A stretch of DNA of 64,000 nucleotides, taken from contig OX422219.1 of assembly GCA_949130495.1 (NCBI GenBank), forward strand, positions 264,477,111 through 264,541,110, written 5' to 3'. Positions 1-12,442 of this stretch are shown one piece after another. The stretch's first letter is position 1. The number at the start of each line of letters is the position of its first letter. A program made the position numbers and the translations under genes. The notes below the pieces were generated by a model, which had not been told where the DNA came from, did not search any database, and saw only the letters and a program-made list of their open reading frames with translations. Source of the DNA: Sambucus nigra. Lineage: Eukaryota > Streptophyta > Magnoliopsida > Dipsacales > Adoxaceae.

Positions 1-272
1 TTGTCAACCGACAACTTATTCAGTTATTTTGTTGTATGGATGTTAAATGACTATTTATCTTTATTTGTATCTACCTTCTTTTCACTTGGACTGTTTAAAT
101 GCTTTCTTTAACTTACTAAATAAAATTTTGACAATCCGTTTTCTAAAATAATGGGTGGTTATCTTGTATATTTATGATTTTACTGAGATGCTAAGAATGG
201 ACCATCTATGATTCCTGTACTTATTGGAGTATCGGGCTGGCCACCTCTTATTTTAATAAGTGGGGTGTCACA
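1..272 (+). repeat. 3' end of the 5' LTR of element A
   Basis: This ends in GGGGTGTCACA directly before the primer-binding site and aligns to 18380-18651, the end of the right LTR, with about 19 mismatches, mostly transitions. The rest of the LTR lies left of the window. Confidence 0.9.
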
Positions 273-274
273 GA

Positions 275-286
275 TGGTATCAGAGC
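275..286 (+). other. Primer-binding site of element A (initiator tRNA-Met)
   Basis: TGGTATCAGAGC lies two bases after the LTR end. It is complementary to the 3' end of plant initiator tRNA-Met, the usual primer of Tekay-clade elements. The same motif occurs in elements I and E. Confidence 0.9.
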
Positions 287-453
287 ATCAGGTTCTAGAA
301 TCTTTAGGATCTATGCGGACTTATCACGTTCTACCGTAGCGTTCTTTGATATAGAGCCCTATTATTAGGACTATTTTATTTTGTATGGTTTTGATCTTCC
401 GCAATATAAATTGTTCTTAATTGTATTCTAATTTAGTTGTTTCTTCATCTCAG

Positions 454-2239
454 ATGTCGCCTAAGAGAGGTCACCCTTCGAGAAGAAATAGAGTTCTAGA
501 AGATGATGTAGGTCCTCCCCCGCCTCAGTAAGGAACTATAAATGCCGCTGAAGTAGCCAATATTGTGGACCAAGCGGTTAATGCTGCGATGACTACTGTG
601 GTTCAGCAATTTCCCCAAGCCCAATAGCCGAGGGCTCAGGAGGTACAAGTCCCTACGGGATCTTCTTCGTGGGAAAGAATCAGAGAATCCTTCTTAAAGG
701 GTCATCCCCTAGAATTTCAGAGTGGCTCCGACGTGATAGTAGCTAACTAATAGAAAAGGGATATGCAACGCCATCTTCGCTTGATAGATTGCAGTGAGGA
801 ACATAAGCAAATCCTTATTACTTTTAAGCTAGTTGGAGCAGCCTTGCATTGGTGGGAGTCGATGACCATGCCAGAGAAAAGAGATACTATGACTATCACT
901 GACTTTTGGGTTTTGTTTGACCGAAAGTATTTTCCTCTCGCAGTTCAAAGGGAGATGAGGATAAAGCTTCAAGATGTAGTTCAACGTGAACGTTTGGTGG
1001 AAGTGTATGAGGAGGAATTCACTCGTTTGGCCAGCTTTGTGCCGGATGAGGTAACTCAAGAGGGGAGGAGAATATCAAAGTTCATTGGAGGCTTACATAG
1101 GAGGATACGATAACATTTGCTGGGCAATCCATCTTTACAAACTTTCAGGGATGTGATGAATGCTGCGCTGCTTCATTGTCAAGATCATCGGTTGCATGTA
1201 CAGGGAAGTAAGAAAGTTTCAGTTGTGGGGCAAGCAAGTAATCCGTGAGGCAATGGTGCAGGAGGAAGAGCACTACCCTCGTCCCAATTATCGGGAGGTA
1301 AGCAAAAGGAGAGGGACACCCAATAAGGGGATTTTTCCAAAAGACAGCATTTCAGAGGATTTAATTTTGGTGGCAGTAATTTTAGACACGGTCAAGGTGC
1401 CCAGCAATAGCAACAGGCAGGTTGGGGGTAACAATGGGGATCGAGGCCAATCGAGCCAAGGCTTTGGGCAGTTCAGGAATAAAAGGGGCGTAATCAGGAT
1501 AATATGACGAGTCGTTGTTTTCAATATGGGGAGCCAGGTCATTATAGGAAGGCGTGTCCACAGTTGATTGGGGGACAGTTTCCTAGAGTTCCACAGCATC
1601 AGCAAGCACAACTACCGCCACCAGTGCCTATTCCAGTCGCCCCTCCACAATAGGGACAACTACAGTATGGACGCGTTTAACACATACAGGATGCTATGCT
1701 TCCTCCAGCCCTGTTAGCGCCACAAGCTATTGAGGGTACGTTTCCTATTCATGGTCATATGGGTCGTGTATTGTTTAATACGGGTGCAACACACTCGTTT
1801 ATTTTTAGAAGTTTCGCTCAGTCTATGGAGTTAATCAAATCTACAGAATATACTTTCACTAGTGTCGAATCTTCTACGGGTGATAGTTCACTTATTTTCT
1901 TTGTTGTAAATAAGTATAAATAAATCTTATTTATTTGTGTTTCGAGGCCGATTTGCTCGTCCTTGATATGGTCGGGTATGATGTAATCTTAGGTATGGAT
2001 TGGCTAGTGAAGTACCGTGCGATAGTAAATTATTATGGGAAGAGTATAGTTTTTGTCATTCCGGGACAAGAGATGTTTTTAGTGTCCATGCCTTGTTCTA
2101 AGGGAGGTTCTAGCACTTATTTGTTGTATTGCGGAGGAGACTTCTCAGGATGTAGTCGTTTTCTTAGATTCAATTCCGGTTGTTAGAGACTTCGAAGATT
2201 ATTTTTGGCAAATACTAGGTTTACCTCCTAGTAGGGAGA
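454..2239 (+). pseudogene. gag and protease part of element A polyprotein (broken)
   Basis: Starting at an ATG matching the start of the related polyproteins of I and E, the translation gives the Gag N-terminus, the Retrotrans_gag region (best stretch 763-1113), a decayed nucleocapsid region, and the retropepsin region (1696-2186). Stops interrupt Gag near residue 26 and before 763; several look like CAA or CAG changed to TAA or TAG. In the protease the catalytic DTG motif reads NTG: the codon at 1777-1779 is AAT in place of an Asp codon, which alone should kill the enzyme. The frame is cut by element I just after the protease, in the linker to RT, and resumes at 13086. No functional product is expected. 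Confidence 0.88.
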
Positions 2240-2244
2240 TTGAT

Positions 2245-5231
2245 GTGACACTCCGACTAATTAAACACCGGGTAGCTACTCCTTTATAAAATTAATTCAA
2301 AATGCCAAGTTGGCTCAGTTAATAGCATCACTGTCGAAAACATTTTAAAGATTACTAACCACCTAGTATTTAAAAAGTAAGTGCCAAATTTTATTAAATC
2401 TGATTAACATGCAACAAGAGTAATGAATAACTAAATAACACCATTCACCATACTGAAATAGAATGAATAATCATCACACTATGTAAATAAAACTTGGAGG
2501 AAAAACTCCTCAATACAAATCCCACAACTGATAAGTAAACTGAAATAATTAACTAAAACTGAATACTGAGCAATACATGCTAGAGTCTGAAAACTGAAAT
2601 GTAAAAATGTCTAATAGAATTGGGCAACATGCCCTACAACTGGTAGATGCTGAGACTGGAATTCAAATGAGAGAAGCGTCTACATGCAAATCCCTGTAGC
2701 TTCCACAAACAGCTACAGCTCGTCACCTGAATGAGAATCCTATGCTTGGTGTCCTTGTGGCTGGGCTCCTAAAATGGTTTTACAAGAAAATATATTTGAA
2801 AGCAAATGGGTCAGAGCCCGAAAGTGGAAGTTATTTTAAAAACCTGCAAGTGCTTTAAAAACATTTAAAACATTAAATGCAAAGTACATGTTAGGACGTA
2901 CACTCGCATGATATTCTCACCTCTCGTCTAACTGTGCACTCCTAACGTAAGTACCCATCTATATCGACCCATATTACTAGCTAACTGACAACATAACTAG
3001 CTAGACTGCCAAAGGTTCTACCCATATTACTCGGTTCCAATTAACGTAACAACGCTTGTAATAAAATAGAGATTTAACGTAAACTCAGTTACTAAATATG
3101 CCATTGATATAACTATCAGTTAACTCCTTAAATAACTCGAAACAATACCGTAATATTTTTACAACATTAACATGAGGATTTTCGGTAATTTAATGTATAT
3201 TATTCATCTCATAAATATACAATACAAGCACCCCGCAATTTAAGCTGTAGTGCACACATACTCTGCTATCCATCCCGGTACATCACGTACATAAGGATTA
3301 CATATTCCGAATCTCTCAGGAATAGTTTACCGATAACAACATCACAATTAATGGAGGCGAACACAGTCACCATCACATGGGTCACGCACATACCTACGCT
3401 CCCATGGTCAGCGGACTTATCAATATCACAATAAGTCTTTCTATGACCTATGTTCATCAAGGTACCAGTCTATATCCCCCCCGTAGGCACACAAGGATTA
3501 GAGGGTCCTAAGCGAACGAAACCTCCCGTGATAGCAAGTATGGTAAGTATGTCATACATACAATCCATATATCAATACTAAGTAAACACACATCTTAGTA
3601 ATACCGCATTATATTCGTAGTACATATCGCATTCTCGTACTAACTAATTATCACAACTTATATTATTCCGGTTCATAATTATACGTGCTATAATTCATCC
3701 TCACATCGTAGTAGTCACTCACGTCTCAACCCGAAAGATTCATTGAATATAACTCTCGTATATGATTTACTCATCCCAACAACCCAAAAGTCCCAAATCA
3801 ATCACTATATCATCAAAGGGATGCTAACTCTACCCTTGAACCATCTCCCGGAACTCCAAAAGTCAAAACAGTCCAAAAAGGGTCAAACTGTCAACTCGTT
3901 AGAAGTCTCGTTCGAACGAGGCTTCGAACGAGTTTGGACTGTCAGGTCGTTAGAAGTCTCGTTCGAACGAGGCTGTTCGAACGAGATCCCAGTTCGTTCG
4001 AACGAACTGACCCTTCTAACGATATCTCGTTCGAACGAGATATCGAACGAAAACCCCACTCGTTAATAACGACTGGTCAACTCGTTAGAAGCTCGTTCGA
4101 ACGAGCTCGTTCGAACGACCTGGGGGCTGCTTCTAACGAGATGCCAGTTTCGGCCCAGATTTTTCCCCAATTCGTTTTTCACCGTTTATAACACTTCTAA
4201 TCTCTCCCAAAGTCCATCCTAACAACGTTTTAGGGTCTATAATCAATACTAAACATATATAGTCACATCCTAACATGTTTCTAAGGGATCAATCCATCCA
4301 AATATTAATTTAATTTACACCTTTCTACACTTTTTCCAATTATCTCAAGAACATGAACCCTAACTACATATCATCATCAAATCCCAGAATTTAATTCGTT
4401 TTCTTTCCTTCTAATCACAATTATAATAAGGGAAATCATTTACCTATCATACTACATGCAATTCTCTTCACAATTTTTAAGTTCTAATCCTCAAACTACA
4501 TGGTTTTCATTATCTTCCAAGAACAGTTGAAATTCATCAATTTCTAACATGGAGGAAACATTTTACGAGTTTAAATAAGATTAAAACACTTGCCTTGGTT
4601 TGATTTCTGGTTTTGATGAAGTTTCTGCAGAGTTTCCTCTCTCTCTCTCTCCTTCTCCAAGCTTTCTTCTCCAAAAGGCTATGGTGGTTAGGGTTTGCTT
4701 TGGGGAATTTATGAAAACCTAATTAATGAACCTCCGTAGCTTGTTGGGTTAATAAGGGTTGGTTAGGGTCAATCCTTATCAGATTACAACTCTCAATTTT
4801 CGTCACTTTTAATTACCCAAAAATACCAAATTACTAAAATACCCTTTATAGTGCCGGGATGGTTTAAAAATACCCCGGGACCCAAACTATACCCCCGGCT
4901 AGTGTTTTCTGACTATCTCGACCCTTCCGGACGTGTTGGCGCACTCAAAACGACCATACGGATTATAGATTTTAAATTCACTTTTAATATCAAAATATTT
5001 CTACCGTGACGCGGCGGTCCCACGCGTCTCAACAAAATTTCTAAAATATCGTATATAAATCCCACGACAAATTTTATAATACCAAGTACATATATAATCA
5101 TATATGCACATACTCAAATACCAATTCGCATCACATTAGTATTATTATTAATCCGGATTAATTTCCAATAAATACGCAATTTAATTAATTAATCCCAAAA
5201 ATAAATATAGCCAAAAGTACGGGGTATTACA
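2245..5231 (-). repeat. 3' LTR of element I
   Basis: In element orientation it begins TGTAATACCCCG and ends GGGTGTCACA. It is almost identical to 10093-13080. Landmarks on the - strand are a GA-rich leader (about 4740-4594), a GC-type donor-like site (4593-4592), a palindrome block (3894-4141), an acceptor-like AG (2770-2769) and a hairpin (2634-2622). Short ORFs inside it occur in both LTRs and are not genes. Confidence 0.95.
3894..4141. repeat. TTCGAA-centred palindrome cluster in the I LTR (left copy)
   Basis: Around ten copies of the palindromic core CGTTCGAACG, separated by TTCTAACGAG-type spacers in both orientations. The longest perfect palindrome is 26 bp (4020-4045), centred on TTCGAA; an 18-bp one starts at 4090. 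The right LTR has the same block at 11743-11990. Confidence 0.9.
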
Positions 5232-5244
5232 TACTTCCCCCCTA
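5232..5244 (-). other. Polypurine tract of element I
   Basis: On the - strand the purine run AGGGGGGAAGTA abuts the 3' LTR start. It is the expected plus-strand DNA primer. Element E has the same tract at 52330-52341. Confidence 0.9.
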
Positions 5245-5273
5245 ATAACTGAATTTCGTCCCGAAATTCGAAA

Positions 5274-8200
5274 CTAGAAAGTACCTGCTAAAAACAGCTC
5301 TGGATAACGTTCGCGCATCTCATCCTCGCGTTCCCATGTGGACTCCTCGACATTGTGATGTCGCCACTGAACACGTACTAACGGAACTATCTTTGACCGT
5401 AGTTTCCTCTCGCTTCGGTCCAAAATAGCAATCGGCCCTTCCTCATAAGAGCTATCCGGCTGGAGATCGATGTCCTCCACAGCAATGTGAGAATGAGCCA
5501 AATCATCCCTAAGGTATTTCCTCAGCGAGGAAATGTGGAACACGTCGTGAATCCGATGCAAATGCTCCGGTAACCCGAGTCTATACGCAACCGGTCCGAT
5601 CCGCTCAATAATAGGAAATTGCCCCACATACCTCGGTGCCAACTTCCCCTTCTTCCCGAAACGCATAATCCCCTTCATAGGAGATACCCTGAGCAAAACC
5701 TGGTCCCCCACTTGGAACTCCCTGAAAAACCTCCTTGCATCAGCATAACTCTTCTGCCTGTCTTGAGCTACCCGAATGCGACTTCGAATCAACTCAATCC
5801 TTGCCGAAGTATCCTGGATCACTTCTGGCCCAAGTAGTTTGTTGTCCCCCACTTCCAACCAACATGCTGGGGAACGACAAGGCCTACCATACAATGCCTC
5901 AAACGGAGCCATGCCAATCGTGAACTGATAGGAGTTGTTGTAAGCAAACTCCACCAGTGGAAGGTACTGCTCCCATCCACCCCCGAAGTCAATAATGCAC
6001 ATGCGTAGCATGTCCTCCAACATCTGATTGGTGCGTTCTGTCTGCCCATCGGTCTGCGGATGATAAGCCGTACTCAACCGCAATTCTGTGCCCATGGCCT
6101 CCTGGAAACTTTCCCAAAACCGCAAAACAAATATCTTGTCTCTGTCAGACACGATATTCAGGGGCACACCGTGAAGTCTCACAATCTCTGAAATGAAGAG
6201 CTGGGCATACTGTCCCGCAGTGTAATCAGTCCTAACGGGTAAAAAGTGAGCGACCTTGGACAACCTGTCCACAATTACCCAAACGGAGTCGTGACCCCTC
6301 TGCGACGTAGGCAACCCCGTGACAAAATCCATGGATATGCTCTCCCACATCCACACCGGAACCTCCAACGGTTGTAGCAATCCTGCTGGTCTCTGATGAT
6401 CCACTTTTACAAGTTGACAAGTGGCGCATTTCGAGACAAACTCAGCGATATCTTTCTTCATACCGCTCCACCAATACTGCCGTCTCATGTCTTGGTACAT
6501 TTTGTCCCCTCCGGGATGTACCGCGAACCGTGAACCGTGCGACTCTGCCATAACATCGTGTCGCAATTCCTCTCCTTCCGGAACTACCAATCTCCCATTG
6601 AAGCGTAATCCCCCATCTGAGCTAACGGTATAGGATTCAGCTCCCTCAGCGAGTAATCGAACTATCTGCTCCTGACAGAACGAATCATTTGCCTGTGCCC
6701 GTACAACCTTCGTGACAATCTGCGGTGTAACGGTCATCACAGACATGAAAGATCGGGCCACTGCATCCTGGTGTCCCAATTCCTTCCACTTCGCTTTCCA
6801 CACCTCTGCCACCTTGTCTGCTGGCCTACGGCTTAACGCGTCTGCTACCACGTTAGCCTTACCCGGGTGGTACTGTATGTCGAACTGGTAGTCTTTCACA
6901 AATTCAAGCCACCTACGCTGCCGCATATTTAATTCCTTCTGCGTGAACAGATACTGTAGTGACTTGTGGTCCGTGAACAGCTGAAGCTTCTCCCCCAAAA
7001 GATAGTGCCTCCAAATCCGTAAGGCAAATACCACTGCCGCCAACTCCAAATCATGTGTGGGGTAATTCTTCTCATGAGGCTTAAGCTTACGGGAAGCATA
7101 AGCTATGGCCTGTCTCTCCTGCTGCAACACACCTCCAAGCCCTTGCAAAGACGCATCGGTGTAAACCAAATACTCAAATCCCTGTCTCGGCAATGCTAAC
7201 ACAGGTGCTGAGGTCAATTTGTCCTTCAACTCATCGAATGCCAACTGACAGGCATCACTCCAGATATATGGCACACCCTTACGAGTAAGATGTGTCAAAG
7301 GACCTGCTATCTCTGAGAAACCCCGAATAAACCTCCTGTAGTATCCTGCTAAGCCCAAGAAACTACGAATCTCCGTTGGTGTCGTGGGCTGTCCCCACTC
7401 CCTTACCGCTGACACCTTCCCCGGATCAACAGATATTCCCTGATCGGAAATAATATGACCCAAGAACTGGACTTCCTTCAACCAAAACCCGCACTTCTCA
7501 TATTTTGCATACAACTCGTTCTGACGAAGTGTCTGTAAAACCATCCTCAAATGCTCGGCGTGCTCCTCCTCTGTCTGAGAGTAAACCAGAATGTCATCAA
7601 TGAAGACAATGACAAACTGATCTAGGAAATCTCTGAACACTCTGTTCATCAAGTCCATAAACACTGCTGGAGCGTTGGTCAAACCGAAAGGCATAACCCG
7701 AAACTCATAAGAACCATATCTCGACAAGAACGCAGTCTTCGAGACATCCTCCTCCCTGATACGCAACTGATGGTATCCCGACCTCAAGTCAATCTTCGAG
7801 AAGAAAGAAGCTCCTCTCAACTGGTCGAATAAGTCATCGATTCGAGGCAACGGATACTTATTCCGTATCGTGACCTTATTCAACTCTCGGTAGTCCACGC
7901 ACAATCTCAGTGAACCATCCCTCTTCTTCACAAACAAAACTGGAGCGCCCCAAGGTGAGGTACTCCTGCGAATAAAGCCCTGCCCTAACAGCTGCTCTAT
8001 CTGATCCCGTAGCTCTCGCATCTCAGCTGGAGCCATACGGTACGGTGCACGTGCTATAGGTCTCGTACCCGGTAGCAAATCAATAACGAAGTCTATCTCT
8101 CGACTGGGTGGTAAGCCTGGTATCTCCTGAAACACATCCGAATACTCCCTGACAACCGGGATCGAATCTAAAGGAATCACAACCTCCTTAGAGGTATCCT

Positions 8201-9908
8201 CCTCTATGTAATACAGATGAGCGGTCGATCCTCCCTCTGGGCGAGGCATCGCCACTATAAACATCTCCTGCCCCGGAATGGCAAAAACAATGCTCCCGCT
8301 GAAGCAATCAATCATGGCCCTATATGATACGAGCCAGTCCATACCGATGATCACATCGTGAACATGCATGTCTAACACTAACATGTCCGCAGGCAATACC
8401 AAACCACCAACCTCTACCCCGACTCCCCGGCATATAAAGAAAATAAGTGACCCACTCCCCAATGGTGAGTCGACACACGTCACTGTGCTCTCTGCCGTAG
8501 CTAACAATCCTAAAGCTTTCGCGAAGTGTGTAGCAATAAAACAATGTGTAGCACCCGTATCAAATAACACCCGACCCATAGTGCCATGGATAGGAAACGT
8601 ACCCTCGATCGCGGGCGGTGCCTGTGGAACTGTAGCCTGGTGGACGTTGTAGACACGTCCATACTGTAGCTTCCCCTGCTGAGCTGGGACTGCTGGAATG
8701 GGTGGCAAAGATGCCATCTGTGGCGGTGTAGGAAGAGCGGCGGGAAACATAGGTCTCTGTGGCTCCTGGCGAGCACCCTGCTGCTGCTGCTGTGGGGCCC
8801 TGCCCCTATCAGGACAATCCTGCTTCTTATGGCCAGTCTTGCCACAAGTAAAGCACTTCCCTGGGAAGGTCCCTCCCCTCTGCCCCTGCTGTCCCCGGCC
8901 CTGGTGGCCGTTACCATTCCTCCCTTGGCCCTGCTGGCCCTGATGAAATTGCTGCCCATTCTGTCCCTGCTGGCCCTGATGGCCGTTTGGACCCTGATGG
9001 CCCTGGCGGAAACCTCCCTGTCCCTGCCTGTAGTTCCCTGACCGGAACCTCTTATTGTCCCCCTGCTGGGTACCCTGCTCAGTCTGTCTCTGCCCCTGAC
9101 CGGTCTGTGCCCCGCTGGCACCATGCCCTCCAGTCCTGCCCTGATGGCTAGACTCCCCTGACCGCTTGCCCTCGGCCATATGAAAACGGTGGTCCTGGCA
9201 GTGTAGTAATGCAGCGTTAACCACATCAGAATACGTGGCCAACGATAGGTTCCCTAGCAGATGCTGACGGATCCTCCAATTCAACCCATCAGTGAACTTC
9301 TCTATCTTCTTCTTCTCTGTTGGAATCTCGTCTGGAACGATATTCAACAGGTTAGTGAACTCGGCCTCATACTCGGCCACTGTCTTGCCCTCCTGCTTCA
9401 AACTCATCAGCTTCCTCCTCATCTCTGTATGAACTGCGGACGGAAAATACTTGCGGTCGAACCGCACCCAGAACTCCTGTATCGTGAGGGTATCCCTCTC
9501 CTCTGCGGTGGTAATAGACTCCCACCACTGTAACGCAGATCCAACTAGCTTGAAAGTAGCTAGCACCTGTTTCTGAACATCAGTGCACTCATGCATCCTC
9601 AAATGCCTCTGCATGTCCTTCCTCCATTGGCTCGAGATAACCACATCTGAGCTTCCAGCAAACTCTGGTGGATGCGCTTTCTGAAAAGCGTCACGTACAC
9701 GTTCCCAAGCAGACGGGAATGCATTAACCTGTACTGGCGCGGCAACCGGCGCCTGCGGTGGTGCCTGCTGAATCACGGTAATCACAGCATTTACCGCTTG
9801 GGCTACTATAGCAGCAACCTCAGCGGCGTTCAACATGCCCTGAACTGGAGCGGGCTGTGGTTCGGGCGTGGCATTCCTGGGAACTCGTCGTGCACGTCGT
9901 GGAGGCAT
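5274..9908 (-). CDS. Gag-Pol polyprotein of Tekay-type chromovirus (element I), intact
   Basis: One open frame of 1,544 codons from the MPPRR start. An in-frame ATG five codons upstream (9923) is less likely, because the related element E begins at the equivalent MPPRR. Numbering from the upstream ATG: Retrotrans_gag region about 90-220; Q/G-rich stretch 260-350; CCHC zinc knuckle C357, C360, H365, C370; retropepsin DTGA 455-458; reverse transcriptase with FIDD 774-777; RNase H acidic residues D923, E960, D985, D1028; integrase zinc-binding histidines near 1129/1136 and C1166, C1169; catalytic D1199, D1260, E1296 with the standard 35-residue spacing; GPY/F-type module about 1427-1450; C-terminal chromodomain about 1500-1545. 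The chromodomain after integrase marks the chromovirus branch. The product should assemble particles, reverse-transcribe and integrate the element. No stop or frameshift was seen. Confidence 0.96.
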   Translation of the reverse strand: MPPRRARRVPRNATPEPQPAPVQGMLNAAEVAAIVAQAVNAVITVIQQAPPQAPVAAPVQVNAFPSAWERVRDAFQKAHPPEFAGSSDVVISSQWRKDMQRHLRMHECTDVQKQVLATFKLVGSALQWWESITTAEERDTLTIQEFWVRFDRKYFPSAVHTEMRRKLMSLKQEGKTVAEYEAEFTNLLNIVPDEIPTEKKKIEKFTDGLNWRIRQHLLGNLSLATYSDVVNAALLHCQDHRFHMAEGKRSGESSHQGRTGGHGASGAQTGQGQRQTEQGTQQGDNKRFRSGNYRQGQGGFRQGHQGPNGHQGQQGQNGQQFHQGQQGQGRNGNGHQGRGQQGQRGGTFPGKCFTCGKTGHKKQDCPDRGRAPQQQQQGARQEPQRPMFPAALPTPPQMASLPPIPAVPAQQGKLQYGRVYNVHQATVPQAPPAIEGTFPIHGTMGRVLFDTGATHCFIATHFAKALGLLATAESTVTCVDSPLGSGSLIFFICRGVGVEVGGLVLPADMLVLDMHVHDVIIGMDWLVSYRAMIDCFSGSIVFAIPGQEMFIVAMPRPEGGSTAHLYYIEEDTSKEVVIPLDSIPVVREYSDVFQEIPGLPPSREIDFVIDLLPGTRPIARAPYRMAPAEMRELRDQIEQLLGQGFIRRSTSPWGAPVLFVKKRDGSLRLCVDYRELNKVTIRNKYPLPRIDDLFDQLRGASFFSKIDLRSGYHQLRIREEDVSKTAFLSRYGSYEFRVMPFGLTNAPAVFMDLMNRVFRDFLDQFVIVFIDDILVYSQTEEEHAEHLRMVLQTLRQNELYAKYEKCGFWLKEVQFLGHIISDQGISVDPGKVSAVREWGQPTTPTEIRSFLGLAGYYRRFIRGFSEIAGPLTHLTRKGVPYIWSDACQLAFDELKDKLTSAPVLALPRQGFEYLVYTDASLQGLGGVLQQERQAIAYASRKLKPHEKNYPTHDLELAAVVFALRIWRHYLLGEKLQLFTDHKSLQYLFTQKELNMRQRRWLEFVKDYQFDIQYHPGKANVVADALSRRPADKVAEVWKAKWKELGHQDAVARSFMSVMTVTPQIVTKVVRAQANDSFCQEQIVRLLAEGAESYTVSSDGGLRFNGRLVVPEGEELRHDVMAESHGSRFAVHPGGDKMYQDMRRQYWWSGMKKDIAEFVSKCATCQLVKVDHQRPAGLLQPLEVPVWMWESISMDFVTGLPTSQRGHDSVWVIVDRLSKVAHFLPVRTDYTAGQYAQLFISEIVRLHGVPLNIVSDRDKIFVLRFWESFQEAMGTELRLSTAYHPQTDGQTERTNQMLEDMLRMCIIDFGGGWEQYLPLVEFAYNNSYQFTIGMAPFEALYGRPCRSPACWLEVGDNKLLGPEVIQDTSARIELIRSRIRVAQDRQKSYADARRFFREFQVGDQVLLRVSPMKGIMRFGKKGKLAPRYVGQFPIIERIGPVAYRLGLPEHLHRIHDVFHISSLRKYLRDDLAHSHIAVEDIDLQPDSSYEEGPIAILDRSERKLRSKIVPLVRVQWRHHNVEESTWEREDEMRERYPELFLAGTF

Positions 9909-10078
9909 CTGAAATGAGAACAAAGTTTATAAGTCTACAAATAAACTTTAAAATAGCTGAAGAACGAAACGTTCACACAAAAAGAGTACAACAGTCCTAA
10001 AATATAGGGCTCTATATCAAAGGAAACGTAGCGGAAACATAATAGCCGTACAGATCCTAAAGGACACTAGAACCTGAT

Positions 10079-10090
10079 GCTCTGATACCA
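10079..10090 (-). other. Primer-binding site of element I (initiator tRNA-Met)
   Basis: On the - strand TGGTATCAGAGC follows the 5' LTR after a two-base spacer. The untranslated leader to the gag start at 9908 is about 170 bp. Confidence 0.92.
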
Positions 10091-10617
10091 CCTGTGACAC
10101 TCCGACTAATTAAACACCGGGTAGCTACTCCTTTATAAAATTAATTCAAAATGCCAAGTTGGCTCAGTTAATAGCATCACTGTCGAAAACATTTTAAAGA
10201 TTACTAACCACCTAGTATTTAAAAAGTAAGTGCCAAATTTTATTAAATCTGATTAACATGCAACAAGAGTAATGAATAACTAAATAACACCATTCACCAT
10301 ACTGAAATAGAATGAATAATCATCACACTATGTAAATAAAACTTGGAGGAAAAACTCCTCAATACAAATCCCACAACTGATAAGTAAACTGAAATAATTA
10401 ACTAAAACTGAATACTGAGCAATACATGCTAGAGTCTGAAAACTGAAATGTAAAAATGTCTAATAGAATTGGGCAACATGCCCTACAACTGGTAGATGCT
10501 GAGACTGGAATTCAAATGAGAGAAGCGTCTACATGCAAATCCCTGTAGCTTCCACAAACAGCTACAGCTCGTCACCTGAATGAGAATCCTATGCTTGGTG
10601 TCCTTGTGGCTGGGCTC

Positions 10618-12442
10618 CTAAAATGGTTTTACAAGAAAATATATTTGAAAGCAAATGGGTCAGAGCCCGAAAGTGGAAGTTATTTTAAAAACCTGCAAGT
10701 GCTTTAAAAACATTTAAAACATTAAATGCAAAGTACATGTTAGGACGTACACTCGCATGATATTCTCACCTCTCGTCTAACTGTGCACTCCTAACGTAAG
10801 TACCCATCTATATCGACCCATATTACTAGCTAACTGACAACATAACTAGCTAGACTGCCAAAGGTTCTACCCATATTACTCGGTTCCAATTAACGTAACA
10901 ACGCTTGTAATAAAATAGAGATTTAACGTAAACTCAGTTACTAAATATGCCATTGATATAACTATCAGTTAACTCCTTAAATAACTCGAAACAATACCGT
11001 AATATTTTTACAACATTAACATGAGGATTTTCGGTAATTTAATGTATATTATTCATCTCATAAATATACAATACAAGCACCCCGCAATTTAAGCTGTAGT
11101 GCACACATACTCTGCTATCCATCCCGGTACATCACGTACATAAGGATTACATATTCCGAATCTCTCAGGAATAGTTTACCGATAACAACATCACAATTAA
11201 TGGAGGCGAACACAGTCACCATCACATGGGTCACGCACATACCTACGCTCCCATGGTCAGCGGACTTATCAATATCACAATAAGTCTTTCTATGACCTAT
11301 GTTCATCAAGGTACCAGTCTATATCCCCCCCGTAGGCACACAAGGATTAGAGGGTCCTAAGCGAACGAAACCTCCCGTGATAGCAAGTATGGTAGGTATG
11401 TCATACATACAATCCATATATCAATACTAAGTAAACACACATCTTAGTAATACCGCATTATATTCGTAGTACATATCGCATTCTCGTACTAACTAATTAT
11501 CACAACTTATATTATTCCGATTCATAATTATACGTGCTATAATTCATCCTCACATCGTAGTAGTCACTCACGTCTCAACCCGAAAGATTCATTGAATATA
11601 ACTCTCGTATATGATTTACTCATCCCAACAACCCAAAAGTCCCAAATCAATCACTATATCATCAAAGGGATGCTAACTCTACCCTTGAACCATCTCCCGG
11701 AACTCCAAAAGTCAAAACAGTCCAAAAAGGGTCAAACTGTCAACTCGTTAGAAGTCTCGTTCGAACGAGGCTTCGAACGAGTTTGGACTGTCAGGTCGTT
11801 AGAAGTCTCGTTCGAACGAGGCTGTTCGAACGAGATCCCAGTTCGTTCGAACGAACTGACCCTTCTAACGATATCTCGTTCGAACGAGATATCGAACGAA
11901 AACCCCACTCGTTAATAACGACTGGTCAACTCGTTAGAAGCTCGTTCGAACGAGCTCGTTCGAACGACCTGGGGGCTGCTTCTAACGAGATGCCAGTTTC
12001 GGCCCAGATTTTTCCCCAATTCGTTTTTCACCGTTTATAACACTTCTAATCTCTCCCAAAGTCCATCCTAACAACGTTTTAGGGTCTATAATCAATACTA
12101 AACATATATAGTCACATCCTAACATGTTTCTAAGGGATCAATCCATCCAAATATTAATTTAATTTACACCTTTCTACACTTTTTCCAATTATCTCAAGAA
12201 CATGAACCCTAACTACATATCATCATCAAATCCCAGAATTTAATTCGTTTTCTTTCCTTCTAATCACAATTATAATAAGGGAAATCATTTACCTATCATA
12301 CTACATGCAATTCTCTTCACAATTTTTAAGTTCTAATCCTCAAACTACATGGTTTTCATTATCTTCCAAGAACAGTTGAAATTCATCAATTTCTAACATG
12401 GAGGAAACATTCTACGAGTTTAAATAAGATTAAAACACTTGC
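10618..12442 (-). other. Putative GC-AG leader intron in the 5' LTR of element I
   Basis: The donor reads CCAAG|GCAAGTG, the consensus form of GC-type donors. The acceptor reads CCATTTTAG|GAGCCCAGCCACA. Length is about 1.8 kb. Both edges recur at matching places in several other LTRs here. No transcript evidence is available, so this is inference. Confidence 0.4.
11743..11990. repeat. TTCGAA-centred palindrome cluster in the I LTR (right copy)
   Basis: Identical to the cluster at 3894-4141; the 26-bp palindrome is at 11869-11894. In the 5' LTR it would lie inside the putative leader intron. Confidence 0.9.

Noticed and set aside
3266..3460. Minus-strand frame MMNIGHRKTYC, repeated at 11115-11309, with similar frames at 41326-41626 and 54084-54384
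   Set aside because: It follows a conserved non-coding LTR block; the amino-acid sequence is not kept between families and no coding bias is seen.
3743..4191. Open frames of 107 and 85 codons, repeated at 11592-12040
   Set aside because: They lie in both LTRs of element I across the palindrome cluster; the length comes from the repeat (SFER/FERD runs), not from coding selection.
8510..9226. 238-codon minus-strand frame opposite in phase to gag-pol
   Set aside because: Shadow frame over the Gln/Gly-rich Gag part of element I; the same shadow appears in E at 46162-46820.
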